A stretch of DNA of 64,000 bases. It comes from Rhabdophis nuchalis. Lineage: Eukaryota > Chordata > Lepidosauria > Squamata > Natricidae. The stretch covers positions 144,619,962 through 144,683,961 of the forward strand of contig CM077644.1 in NCBI GenBank assembly GCA_039707465.1. Direction: 5' to 3'. Every line of letters begins with the position of its first letter. Position 1 is the stretch's first letter. The position numbers and the translations under genes are program-made. The notes beneath the pieces are model-generated. The model was not told the origin of the DNA. It saw nothing but the letters and a program-made list of their open reading frames with translations, and made no database searches. Below are positions 1-11,025 of the stretch, one piece after another.

Positions 1-269
1 GCTATTGTCGTAGATTGACTAATGGCCAGTTGTAGTCCTAACTGGATTCTGCAGATCTGTTATATACGAAACCTGCACTAGCATATCATTCCATGTGTGC
101 ATGTGGGGAATTGGGAGTTATTGGTTGTGGTTTTAATATTTTTGAGAGGTGGATTATGTGCCTGAGAAAACATGGGACAGGTCTTTTTATTGGTGCTTTG
201 GGAGGACATTTTTTGGTGTGTTTTCAGTTTGAGAATTAGGGGAAGATAGGGAAGTCAAACTCAAGGCCT

Positions 270-632
270 TGAGAAGATAGGGGTGTCAAACTCAAGGCCT
301 GTGGGCTGGATCTGGCCCTTGGGTGCTTAGATCTGGCACATGGGGCTACCCTGAAAAGAGCAAAGGGCGGTATCGCAGTGCCTCTGCCAGCAAAAATGGA
401 GCACAGGAGGGCCACATGCGGCCCTCACAAGCTCTGTGAGGGCCGCATTTGGAGGCCATCATAGCCAAAAACAGAGTTTGGGAGCCTGTTTTCGCTGGCA
501 GAGCACTCAGGCCACCACAGGCACCCCTGACAAGAGTGGCGTCAATCTGGCCATACCCCCCAGCCCCCCCCCCACCCCAGGTCAAACAAAACTCTGATGC
601 AGCCCTCAATGAAATCAAGTTTGACTCCCCTG
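270..632. mobile_element. Non-autonomous hAT (Charlie-like) remnant
   Basis: Terminal sequences are near 'GGGGTGTCAAACTCAAGGCC' on the left and its inverse, ending TTTGACTCCCCTG, on the right. A related copy at 52078-52616 has an 8-bp target duplication. About 28 bp of the left end is repeated just outside (242-269), so the left boundary is uncertain. I see no matching target duplication here. Confidence 0.5.
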
Positions 633-784
633 TTCTAAGATGTCTTTTGCCATTTTTGAAATGGTGTTTTGTCACTGGCTAGTTGGTTGCTTTGTTTTGA
701 AAAAAACTGTTCTGTTCACTGGTCCCAAGAGTTTGTGGACTCCTAAGCACTTCTTAAGAACCTGCCCCACTGTATATCAAGGGG

Positions 785-1385
785 GGTGGGGTGGAGAGGG
801 TTTCCTCTTTTAAATTCTTGGGAGTGCTTATTAGTCAAGATCTCACCTGGAAAAACAACATGTCTCTGGTGATTGGAAAGTCCCAACAGAGACTTCATTT
901 CCTTAGAGTCCTGTGAAAAAAATCAGGTGGAACAACAGCTGATGACCTATTTCTATCGGTCCACCATAGAAAGTGTCCTCACATATTGCATTACAGTGTG
1001 GTATGGCTGCGGACAGGAAGGCACTACAGAGAGTGATCAATTGTGACCATTGGTTGCCCTCTGATACCACTGGATGACATCGCCAGATCTCACTGTTTAG
1101 CAGAGTAAGGAAGATACTCAGAGATTATTCACACCCTGGTCAGTGTCTCTTTGCAGTTCTATCATCAGGCAGAAGATATCAAAGTATAGCCAGCCGAACA
1201 AACAGGTTTAAAGATAGCTTCTATCCTTGGGCTGTGAGACTTTTAAATTCAACCACAATCATTCCATGCACATGCTAGTTTTTCTTTCTTTCTTTCTTCG
1301 TTTCTGTTATGATTTTGCACCAGTAAGGTTAAAATCAATTTTGTTGTATTTAAATACAATGACAATAAAGATTCTACTTATACTT
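785..1385 (+). mobile_element. Rex1/Babar-clade LINE fragment, 3' end
   Basis: Frame-shifted translation gives reverse-transcriptase C-terminal motifs: FYRSTIESVLTYCITVWYGC near 950-1010, a degenerate arginine-rich stretch, LSSGRRYQS near 1165-1190, and a run like FKDSFYPWAVRLLNS near 1208-1250. It ends in a 3' tail with 'ACAATGACAATAAAGATTCT'. These are hallmarks of Rex1/Babar LINEs. Broken by frameshifts; 5'-truncated. Confidence 0.6.
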
Positions 1386-1399
1386 AATGACATTATAGA

Positions 1400-3414
1400 A
1401 GCCATTGTAAAATGGAAACTCCATGGGGCAGAAAGGGAACCGTGATGTGCCACTCCCAGTGCAATGCTTGGGTGAAGCTGATAAAATAGAAGATGCAGCC
1501 CAGGAGTGATGCTATTATAAATACATTTATTTATAAATGTATAAATGTATTATTCATACATTCATCCCAAACCCACTTTAGAAAGAGTCATAGCAAGCGA
1601 AGGACCCGGTTTTCTTCTTGTTGTTCTTGCTCTGCTGTTCCTTGATTGAATGATAGGTTGAACGTGCTCCCCCTTTGCTGTGGCCCACCAGAGATCAGCA
1701 TAGCTGGTGGCATATTCAGACAGTGAGGAGGTTGGGGAGGAACATGGGCCAGTCCTGGAGTGTGGGGAAGGCTCTGATGAGGGCTCTGTGTCAGAGGCAG
1801 AGATGGGTCCAGGACAACAGGTATCAGCTGCCTTTGGAGTAGGAGATAAGTGGTTCTGAAGAACAGATGGAGCCTGTTGCTGATGTGGGCATGCACAGAA
1901 CTGTCAAGAGAAGGGAACCATTAAGGAACAGAGGTCGACTTGGGAGTAAAGGCCCAAGGGGATGCTGAATGACCCCTTCCATAGGGAATTAATAGGAGAG
2001 AAAGAGAGTGGTGTTTGCAGGAGGCAATTAGTTCGTATTATTAGTGGGAAGATTTGCTTATTGGATAAGACTCCTTGCCAAGTATTTCCTTGTACAGTGT
2101 TGCGCCTGGAAGCTACTGGCCTGGCAACTATTCAAGGATTGATAAGGTCTGTGGTTGCAATTCAGTCTTGAAATACTGTTTGCCGGGACTTTGCTGGATG
2201 TGAATGAGAGAAATTCACATTAGCCATATTTTTTTAAAAGGGGGGGTTGGGACAAGGACTCTGTTTTGTGATTTGGTGAAGCCTAGGTCAGAACACCCTT
2301 GCTTCCTAAAGAAAAAATAGAATTTCCTTCCTTTCTTTTCCTTTCTCCCACCCTGAGGTCAGATGCAGACTTTCTGTCGATGCATGTAATTGTATTAATA
2401 AGCTTGACTTTTTGAAGCTCCAGCATGTAAGTGCTTGAGACCTTAAGCCTTTCTTCTGTTCCCACCCATGTATTCTGCTAAATATGGACCTCATAAAGGA
2501 TTCCAAGCAGCGTCGGCTGAGAATTTCTCCTGCAGTACCTTCCCGGAGCATTACATTTGCGTGAACTTTCTTCTTACCTTCAGGTAATTGGAAAAGATTG
2601 CCCTGTGATTGAAACTACATTCTGTGAGTCATTTATAGTTAAACTAGCTTTCCTTCCTTCCTATCTTTGGAGACTTACATTACTGAACAAGCCAAAAGAC
2701 TGTCAGGCTCAGGAGAGAAACCATATTAATCTATTATGCATTCAGAACTGTGAGTTTAGGCAGAAGGACATTGATAATTCTATTCTACCTTGTTACTCCA
2801 AACTAGGTTTTTTGAAGTTAATACAGTAGTTAAAACGGGAAGAAGCATCTGCATAATGCTTCACATCAAAGCAACTTCATGCTATCGCCATGTACCTCCT
2901 CTCAAAGATAGAATTGCTTCCATCAGCTCTCTTTTGATAATAAATGCAAAGGGAACAAAGCAAACACAGGAGAGTATAGAGTTGGCAAGAGAACAGACTC
3001 ACCCGGATGGCTAAGCACAATTAGAAAATCCAGGACAATTTTGCAGAGGACAACAAAAATAGATTTGATGGGGGAAGGAAATATCTAGGCAGTAGGGTCA
3101 ATTTTCCCAGCCTTTGGGCAGACAAAATAGAGTTCAGGAAAAGACCTCAAGCAGAGAGGAAAAGGGAAGGGAGGTGGCGTGCAATACAAAAAAAGAAAGT
3201 AAATATTGGTTGATTATATTAGAAAATGTTAGTTAGATAAGCAGGCCTGGAACTCTCATTTCAGAATTGCCACCTGAAAAACTATGTCAAATAAAGGGGA
3301 TAAAAGCCTATGATATCAAAGCAAACAGACACATCATGGATTACTGACTGGTCAAGTACAGAATATAAATAGGTTGGCAACATCCCAACATGTTATAAGG
3401 TTACCAATATCCAT
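1400..3414. other. No gene recognised
   Basis: Mostly unassigned sequence. The part at 1600-2190 has a GC-richer, repeat-like texture and could be an old retroelement of unknown type; 3700-4540 feels similar. Open frames here are short and show no domain I know. A small AT palindromic patch lies at about 1512-1562. Confidence 0.3.
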
Positions 3415-3695
3415 CCTGGCTCTTGTTGACCTCTCAGCGGCATTCAATACCATCAATCATGATATCCCTCTTGGCCAGTTCTAGGAGTTGGAGTGAATGG
3501 CACTGTATTGAGCTGGTGCTCCTCCTTCCTCCAGGGTTGGTTTCAGACAGTGCTGATAGGTGAGGAGGTATGCAGGCCTTGGCCCACCTTTGTGGGTGCC
3601 CAAGGGCTCAGTTCCCTCTCCTTTAATATCTACATGATGACACTGAATGAGGTGATCCATAGGTTTGGGTGACATATCATCAAAATGTCAATATT
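3415..3695 (+). mobile_element. L2-clade LINE reverse-transcriptase fragment
   Basis: Translation with frameshifts gives LVDLSAAFNTINHD, the catalytic-aspartate motif of the RT, then a fingers/palm stretch ending in NIYMMTLNEVIHRFG. The same motifs occur in the long L2 copy at 30203-32555. The fragment is decayed and truncated at both ends. Confidence 0.65.
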
Positions 3696-4629
3696 TAATA
3701 TGTAATGTCACCTAGCTATTCCAGGCCCCTTGTGTAATTCTGTAGTTATTGCCATGCCCCCATAAGAATCGGAATCTGTGGAGGAAGATGAGCTAGAACT
3801 GGAGCTGATGGAGATCGAGGAGGCAGCTTTGTTGGCTTCAGAGGAATATGTGGAAAAGCAGGCCAGGACTTGCAGGATTGGGACAGCTTGTAGGCAGGAA
3901 GTAAGGGGGGGAGGATGACCATGAGAGGCTAAGCAGTAAACATGAGAGATAGAGCTCAGGCAATGAGCAAGGAACACCCCCCTCCTGATCCTCGAGCATG
4001 GAGAGTGGAGAGAAGGTGAGAACAGTGCAGACTGACCCGATGAGTCGGGAAGAGAGTGCCCCACCCCTCTTCACAAGGCACACCTGGGACTGAGATTTAA
4101 GGTGATACTGTGGGGAGGGTCAGGAACAAATGCTGAATTCATAGAGTGTTGAGTGCCATTACCAACATTTGAAGTTTCCTGCATTTCTTGCTTTCTTTCT
4201 GGCTTTCTTTCTGGCTTCCTGGAGTAATTGCCTTGTTCCTTTGCTTCCTGGATTCATTAACTTGTCCTGCTGTACTTCTTGCTTTGCAGTGGTTGTGCTC
4301 ACAATGGACTATTTGCAGTCAGAGGCTGCTGGAGGAGTGGGTGGGTGTGATCACTTTGCTCTGGGACGTACGAGAAATGTGGGAGCATTTGGGGAAATTT
4401 AGAGCAATAAAGGAAATGTTTGAACTGTCAGCTGACTGTGTTCACTCTGTGTCTCATAGGGACTCCAGAAAAGAACCTGGTTGCACCAAGTCTTTGTCCA
4501 GTATGCCATTGCTAAACTGATAAAAAGAGAAAGGCTAATAAATCTCACGAAGCACCTGGAGAAACTAGATATGGAGGGAGAATCCTCATCATCTGCCTTT
4601 TGGAAAACCGCCATTTTGAAGCTGCAATG
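3696..4629. other. No gene recognised; unassigned sequence
   Basis: Includes a short CTTT-rich patch at about 4186-4222. Open frames on both strands here have no recognisable domain and a low-complexity serine-rich composition. Confidence 0.3.
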
Positions 4630-4855
4630 GTTAGAGGGTGGTACTGCAGACTACTTCTACTGACTGCCAACTGCCTGCAATTTGGCAGTTCAAAGCTTAC
4701 CATGCTCAAGGTTGACTCAGCCTTTCATTCTTCCGAGGTGAGTAAAATGAGGACCCAGATTGTTGGGGACAATATGCTGACTCTGTAAACCACTTAGAGA
4801 GGGCTGTAAAGCATTATGAAGCAGTATATAAGTCTAAGTGCTATTGCAATTTATG
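4630..4855 (+). mobile_element. tRNA-related SINE (family with 'GAGAGGGCTGTAAAGC' tail)
   Basis: The head resembles a tRNA promoter region ('GGTTAGAG...', 'GCAGTTCAAA'). The body is 'AAAATGAGGACCCAGATTGT' and the 3' end 'CACTTAGAGAGGGCTGTAAA...GTATATAAGTCTAAGTGCTATTGC'. A second copy lies at 12733-13000. The LINE-like 3' end suggests mobilisation by a resident LINE. Confidence 0.75.
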
Positions 4856-6440
4856 ACTGGTCATGCCCAGCATGACCGTCATTTGATAAATGACCAAATC
4901 TCTGGCCCAGTGGCAATTCTTCCAAAACTCCAAATGTTCCTATCAGTCCTATGACACATCAGTTCACTTTTTCAATTTAAATAGCTATCATAAGCATACA
5001 CAGTAAGAAGACATTTCATTTCACTCTTCTTTTATGGGCTTTTGACAAACGAGAGTGTAAGGATATTAAACCAATAAAAGAGTTTTGAGATGTTTGTTCT
5101 CGGGACAAGTGCAAAACTGAAGCATTGCAGTGCAAGTATAAATCAATGTCTGGTTGCTTCTTTGTGTACTCCTTTGATGTTCTCTTTCTGAATTCTAATG
5201 AATGTCTTGTCTCAGGATGAGTCAGACAGATCTGTACACAACTACAAATCCCTGTATGCCCCCCCCCAAAAAAACCAATGTCTAGGAATCTCCAACTTAG
5301 TTGATTCTTGTACAAATGAGATCAGGATTTGTCTTCCCCCTAATGGCAAGTCCAACTCATTCTGACACTTTCTCTAATTTAACTAATGCAGCCTGTAATT
5401 TGGAGGTAGACAGAAAACAAGATGTATCATTTTCAATCAATGCTGTGTTACATGGGCTATAATTGGACTCAAGCTGCCTCGGGATCTTGGAATTCTCCCT
5501 TCAATCAGACTTTTCTGCAGTAAACCTCCCCAATGTAATGACAAAGATGGAATGGATGAGCTGTAATCATATGGTAATCGCGTACAGTTCCTGTTGATGT
5601 ATGATACACACTGGCCTGGATAAATAAATAAAAAAGGTACATGAATGGAACCTGCTCTGCACAGAATAATCGTAGGCATTACATTTGCACTGAAACAAGC
5701 ATTAACCTAACAGTGTATACGAATGCAGAGATATCTGTATTAATCCATTTCTATTTTAGGGAAAGATCAAATCAATCTGGATCATTTGGTGAACGTGGAA
5801 TTGTTCTTTCACTTCCCACCCAGAAAAATCAGTCATAATCTTATATGCAAATTTGGCCCTTTTGATATCATTCAGAAATGTTCATTCCCAAGTTCTGCAA
5901 ATTGAAATCTTCCAGTTTTGAATAAATGGAAGGTATGAAGGATAGCAAATGGTTCAAGACTTGACATAGCTAAGCAATATCTGTCAATTGGCCTTCTATA
6001 GACTTAATTTTCTTCTAGGCTTGTGTTCAGTTCCCTCGGCTTCTATATTTGGCACACTGACATGTGTGTATGCTGCTTCATGTGAAAGTTTACATGCATA
6101 AAAATCAATAAATATTTTGTGTGGAACGTAATATATAAACATTTGTCCAAGTTTTTCCCCAATGAAATGGGGAAGGTGACATTTTCTTGGACTTAAGATT
6201 TGAGAAAAGGCTAAATCACCGCACACCTAATACAGTCTCAAGCAGTGCTCTACTGAATCTAGTCATCAGTCTGTTTTATAGTGGCCAAGAGGCCATTGAA
6301 AGTCCTTGATTCTGTAAAAAAAAATGCACAATGATAATTTTTCACCTAGTAGTTTCTTTGATACAAACAACCATTTCATCCTTAGGGAGGTGAAGGAAGG
6401 TTGAGCAGAGTCCTCATCCAGCAAAGTCTCTTGAGTTTTA
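4856..6440. other. No gene or clear repeat recognised
   Basis: AT-rich non-repetitive-looking sequence. Small open frames are present, none with recognisable domains. Confidence 0.3.
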
Positions 6441-6448
6441 TACTAGAG

Positions 6449-6915
6449 CAGTGGTGGCTAATCTTTTTGTTGTTGTGTGCCAAAAGCGTGCGGACCCATA
6501 ATGCAATGCATGTGCAACACCCCCCCCTGCACCCTGCACCCCCCACATGCATGTGTGACCCCCTACGCTCCCCCCACCCCCTGTGCATGTGTGCATGATC
6601 CCCCCGGTGCCCCAATTTTGGCCTAGTAGGCCTCCCTGCAGCCTCCTGGGAGCAAAAATGGGCCAGAGGGAGGACCCACCACACACACACGCACTCCCCC
6701 CATCCTACATGCATGTGCACACAACCCCTCCACACATGCACATGTCTCTCCCACATGTGCCCAAACCCCACGCATGCACAGCAGAGACCCAAAAATCAGC
6801 TGGCTGGCGGGAGGCGCATGCGCAGTGGAGCTGAGCTGGGGCAACAGTTCATGTACCCGCAGAGAGGGTTCTATGTGCCACCTGTGGCACACATGTCATA
6901 GGTTTGCCATCACAA
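6449..6915. mobile_element. hAT-type non-autonomous element, TSD TACTAGAG
   Basis: Starts CAGTGGTGGCTAATC and ends near GGTTTGCCATCACAA. It is flanked by perfect 8-bp direct repeats, TACTAGAG, at 6441-6448 and 6916-6923. The interior is C-rich with many CACATG steps, which produces several spurious cysteine/histidine-rich frames. Confidence 0.75.
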
Positions 6916-7142
6916 TACTAGAGTTTTATCCTAACTCCTTTAATCCCTTTAATCCTGAGGTGTCTTCTTTTGCACCTGGTTCTGCTTAGTGGCATTAGAG
7001 AAGAAGGACACCACTGTTGAGCCTTGAAAGCTCCACTTCAAAATATTTGGAGACATTAAAGCAGTGTGTCTCAACCTCGGGTAATTTAAGACGTGTGAAC
7101 TTCAGCTCCCAGAATCCCCCAGCAACTATGAGGCCCACACAT

Positions 7143-7483
7143 CAGTGGTGGGTTTCTGCAGGTTCGCACCTACTCGCAAGAGCCGGATGGTGAAATTTAG
7201 AGAGCCGGTGAGAGGAGGTTCCACCAGTGGACCCGGAAGTAAGTCTGCCCCGCCGCTGCCGGTGACCCAACAAGAAGGAAAGGAAAGGAAAGGAAGGAAG
7301 GAAAGAAAGGAAAGGAAAGAAAAGAAAAGAAAAGAAAAGAAAAGAAAAGAAAAGAAAAGAAAAGAAAAGAAAAGAAAAGAAAAGAAAGAGAATTTATTAT
7401 CACAATTGAGCCCAAAGGAAGGAAAAAAGAAATGAAAGAAACGAAAGAAAATAAAGAAAAGAAAAGAAAAGAAAAGAAAAGAA

Positions 7484-7527
<44 letters not shown>

Positions 7528-7706
7528 GAATTTATTATCACAATTGAGCCCAAAATTTTGGTTGCTAAGCAAGAGCGTTGTTAAATGAGTTTCACCACAT
7601 TTTACAAGTTGGCCATTCCCACCCAGTTACATGACTGCCACGCCATACCCACAAAACAGGCCACACCTACAGAGTAGGTTCTAAAAAATTTTGAAACCCA
7701 CCACTG
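7143..7706. mobile_element. hAT-type element with expanded purine microsatellite, TSD CCACACAT
   Basis: Terminal inverted repeats are CAGTGGTGGGTTTC and GAAACCCACCACTG, with perfect 8-bp duplications CCACACAT at 7135-7142 and 7707-7714. The interior carries a long GGAAA/GAAAA/GAAA tract and a segment (7535-7605) similar to the TA-flanked MITE family found elsewhere in the window. Confidence 0.85.
7276..7526. repeat. (GAAAA)n / (GAAA)n purine tract in two blocks
   Basis: Two pure purine blocks (about 7276-7390 and 7425-7526) are separated by, and followed by, copies of 'GAATTTATTATCACAATTGA'. Mirror symmetry gives triplex (H-DNA) potential. Lysine/arginine- or serine/phenylalanine-rich frames here are artefacts. 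Confidence 0.9.
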
Positions 7707-7856
7707 CCACACATCTTAAAGTTTCTGAGGAAAGCTGACTGGGTTAAAGGGATGTTAAAATCAAGGCACCACCCTACAAAACTGCAATGTGTTTCCCCAC
7801 TGAGGATTGCAAACAAACAAAAAAGGTGACTGACTGCATTATCTGCATATAAAAGC

Positions 7857-8787
7857 AATCCTTGTCTTATGATGATAACTGGGACTGAAATTTCTATTAC
7901 AAAACAATAGGGTAATTAAGTGAGTAGCATCTGATTTTACAATCTTATTTTCTGAGGCTGTTCAACAAACCCAGCTGTCCCCATTGACTTTGCTTGACAG
8001 AAGCCTGCTGTGAAGATCACAAATTCTGGGAGTCTCAAAATACTCCCATATAACACCTCTCCTGCGTGAGCTGCACTGGCTGCCGGTAGCCTTCAGGGTG
8101 CGCTTCAAGGTTTTAGTGACCATCTTTAAAGCGCTCCATGGCAGCAGGCCTGGTTATTTGCAGGACTGCCTACTACCACATACCTCCATTCGACCTGTCC
8201 GCTCCCACAGGGAGGGCCTCCTTAGGGTGCCGTCTGCCGGACAATGCCGGCTGGCAACGCCCAGGGGAAGACCCTTCTCTGTGGCAGGCCCTGCCCTCTG
8301 GAATGACCTCCCCACAGACCTTCGTACTATCACCGACCTTCGCCTCTTCCGCCGGACACTGAAAACATATTTCTTCCATATGTCCGGCCTGGCATAGCTG
8401 CTACAGCTATGCTATTTTTAGAGTTGGGTTTTAAATTAAATTGTTTTTAGCACGGGCTAAATTATTTAATTTTAGTTTTAACTTTTGTAGAATTTTGTAT
8501 CGTCTGTATTTTAGATTTTTAAATTCCTGTGCGCCGCCCTGAGTCCCTTTTTGGGAGATAGGGCAGGATAGAAATCTAAAAAATTTTTTTTTTAATGGTG
8601 ATCATGTGATGCACACACACCCCAGGCCGCTGCAACCATTGCAAATGCGAGCCAGTTGCCAAATGCCTGGCTTGTGATCATATGTCCACAGGGATGCTAC
8701 AACAGTCAGAAGTCACTTCCTTCAGTGCTATCATAACCTCAAACAGTCGTTCAATGAATGGTCATAAATTGAGGATGGCCTGTACAA
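7857..8787 (+). mobile_element. TA-flanked MITE (mariner/Tigger-like), split by an L2 insertion
   Basis: The left part (7857-8040) has the family segment 'CCCCATTGACTTTGCTTG'. The right part (8592-8787) has 'AGCCAGTTGCCAAATGCCTG', 'GTCACTTCCTTCAGTGCTAT' and an ending like TAAATTGAGGATGGCCTGTA. The two parts join in register with intact family members such as 53871-54263. Decayed. Confidence 0.6.
8050..8590 (+). mobile_element. L2-clade LINE, 5'-truncated 3' end
   Basis: Encodes about 110 C-terminal RT residues in an open frame to 8397: LRELHWLPVAFRVRFKVLVT..., then FKALHGSRPGYLQDCLLP, a RSHREGLLRVPSA run, FSVAGPALWNDLPTDLRT and LRLFRRTLKTYFFHMSGLA before the stop. The 3' UTR ends in 'CGCCGCCCTGAGTCCC' and an A/T-rich tail. 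It interrupts the MITE at 7857-8787. Confidence 0.85.
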
Positions 8788-9354
8788 CACATAGTACAAT
8801 GCACAAGCCAGATGCTACAGGCTGTGGGATCCTCTAACATCTTTCCAGATGCCTTTGCCAAATTATCTTGCCTGACCTTATCTATTACACAACATTCATG
8901 AGTTACATCCATCCACCTGATGCCTCTTCCCCATCCAGATTTACCTGCTGCCTTTGAGTACTTCTTCTCTTCCATAAATATTCCCAACCCTTTGTCCTCC
9001 TTGCTTGCCTGCCTCCAACCCATCAGTTTCTGCATTCTTTACATTCGCTTTCCAGTGTTCTCCGGATCCTTTCCCACATGCAGATAACCCCCACCCCCAC
9101 ACACCCCCACACCATTTTAATACCTCACTTCTCCCCTGCAGTCTGCTTCTGAGCTATTTACCTATTTTAACTTATTTTGAACACTTCCTCTCCGTAGCCT
9201 CTCAGATGGAAACTGGCTATTAGTCTTGGTGTTACAGCCCTCTCTACTGATCATGAAACAATTTACAGCTGTCTCCTTCATTTTTCTGCTTATAATTTTA
9301 CCACCCAGAGAAAAGTGAGGAATAAAATTCTATGGAACACATTGATTTTAAAAC
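8788..9354. other. No gene recognised
   Basis: Pyrimidine-rich sequence, including a C-rich stretch near 9070-9115. No recognisable domain or repeat family. Confidence 0.3.
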
Positions 9355-9480
9355 TTGGCTCGTGTGTGTGTGTGTGCGTATGTGTGAGAGAGAGGGGGGG
9401 AGGAGGAGAGGAGGAGGGGGAGGGGGAGGAAGGGGGGCAGGGAGAGAGAGATGGAGAGGGAGGGAGGGGAGAGAGAGAGT
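9355..9480. repeat. (GT)n followed by G/A-rich low-complexity tract
   Basis: A short GT run (9362-9378) followed by about 100 bp of GAGAG/GGAGG purine-only sequence. Simple-sequence DNA; the serine/proline-rich frame opposite is an artefact. Confidence 0.9.
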
Positions 9481-10664
9481 GAATGATCATGTGTATCTTG
9501 AAGAAAAATAAACTGTTTAAAGACATTTAATTAAAAACAATTAAAAAGGGACCTTGCTACTTTGGATGCAGCCATTAACATGCCATTCAGAGTGCTGGAA
9601 ACTGCCCTCCTGAGCCAGAGTTTAAGTACAAAATAATCAAATCGAACAAGACTGAAGTGTGTTCCTTTCTACTACATTACCCCAGAGCAGTGACCCAGAA
9701 TCGGAACTTCTGCTTCTGACAGTAGCTCCCTGAGACTACAGACAAAGAGGTTGGGGAAACAAGGTAAAACAGATAAACTGCTCGGAAAGACCGATTTCAA
9801 ATTAGAAAGGTTAACTTGAATTCACAGAAGACAAATCATGGTAACCAAGACCGTCTTCATCAACAGAAGCTGTTACCTCCACAGGTAACATGGACTGCTG
9901 TGCAGACACATATATGTAGGTACTAACCTGTTGTTGGCTAATGCAAGAAGTAATCACACGCACAAACACACACACACACACCTTCTAGATATTTTGGGGA
10001 ATATTAAAAGAGGCCGAATATTATATTTCCCCAAAGGAGAAATGAAGAAATATGTTCCAGTCCCAATTTCCTGCATAGTCCAACAGCTTCCAACACAAAT
10101 CCTTAAGAGATGGAAATTTTGGGCCCATTAAGAAATCTATTCCTAAACAAAACATCTTCAACTCCAGGATGATGGGATTAAGAAGGACAGGACAGGATCT
10201 TTAGGACATACTACAATTAACCCGCCACCATCAGAATAGCAAAAGATACCAGGCTCACTACATTGCACTTCCCCCTGAAACATTTCAAACACAAAACCCC
10301 AGTAACCTATGAAGATCCATCCACTCATTCAGCCATTGGGTCAGCTGCCCCAGAACCACATGCTGTTGTCGGTTCTGTTCATCAATAAACAATATTTCTT
10401 TCCAATGTCTCCATTTTGTTTCTAGCACCTTTCTCACAGCTTGGAACTGATCCAGGTGGATTCTTCTTCCAACCTTAGGAAAGGGCAAATGAAACCAATA
10501 GGTCTTGGTGTGAGGGAGTTATGTTGAGGATTAGAAGATTATCATGTCTTTATGCTGATACAATCTGATTACTGGTTGTATCAGCCTCCACAAAAATCCC
10601 ATGGCATGGAACTTATGGTCCAGCTCATGCTCAGTACAAGTAATTCTCAGTTTGCATCCTTTCC
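9481..10664. other. Mostly unique sequence; one exon-like open frame on the minus strand
   Basis: No repeat recognised apart from a (CA)n patch at about 9958-9980. The minus-strand frame at about 10285-10530 is described separately. Confidence 0.3.
10285..10530 (-). other. Unidentified exon-like open frame
   Basis: On the minus strand about 75 codons are open between a TAA and a TGA, with a mixed, non-repetitive composition (GRRIHLDQFQ, KWRHWKEILF, QQHVVLGQLTQWLNEW). There is no ATG near the start. A pyrimidine-AG stretch (CCCTTTCCTAAG) could serve as a splice acceptor inside it. I do not recognise the protein. It could be a host exon, part of an unrecognised retroelement, or chance. Confidence 0.2.
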
Positions 10665-11023
10665 TTTAGTGACCATTAAAAGTTACAATGCCATGGGGTG
10701 GGGGGGAAGTGGCACATTGACAACCACTGTAGCATCCCCATGGTCATGTGATCAAAATTTGGACGCTGGGCAAGTGGTTCGTATTTTTGATGGTTGCAGT
10801 GTCCCAGGGTCACATGATCACTTTTCGCGACCTCCTCACAAGTAAAGTCAATGGGGAAGCCTGATTCACTGAACAACCGTGTTACTAATTTAACAACTGC
10901 AGTGATTCACTTAACAACTGTGGCAAGAAAAGTTGTAAAATGGGGGAAAACTCACCTTAAAAGTGTCTCACTTAGGAATGGAAATTGGGGGCTCAGTTGT
11001 GGCCCTAAGTCGAGACACACCTG
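10665..11023 (-). mobile_element. TA-flanked MITE (mariner/Tigger-like), minus orientation
   Basis: Carries the family blocks in reverse: 'CATCCCCATGGTCATGTGAT', 'AAAGTCAATGGGGAAGCC', 'AACAACTGCAGTGATTCACT' and an end CTAAGTCGAGACACACCTG followed by TA. The distal end is truncated or diverged. Confidence 0.75.
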
Positions 11024-11025
11024 TA

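Larger units (their letters stand above)
7062..7741. mobile_element. Palindromic hAT MITE, split by a second hAT element
   Basis: The left half (7062-7142) begins CAGTGTGTCTCAACCTCGG and contains TTCAGCTCCCAGAATCCCCC. The right half (from 7715) is CTTAAAGTTTCTGAGG, the inverted counterpart. The interruption is the element at 7143-7706. Outer flanks CATTAAAG and GGTTAAAG are consistent with a decayed 8-bp duplication. Confidence 0.6.

Noticed and set aside
6382..6892. Cysteine/histidine-rich frames
   Set aside because: They come from CACATG/GCATGC alternations inside a hAT element with a clear target duplication.
7126..7572. Phenylalanine/serine- or lysine-rich proteins
   Set aside because: Translation of the purine tract inside a hAT element.
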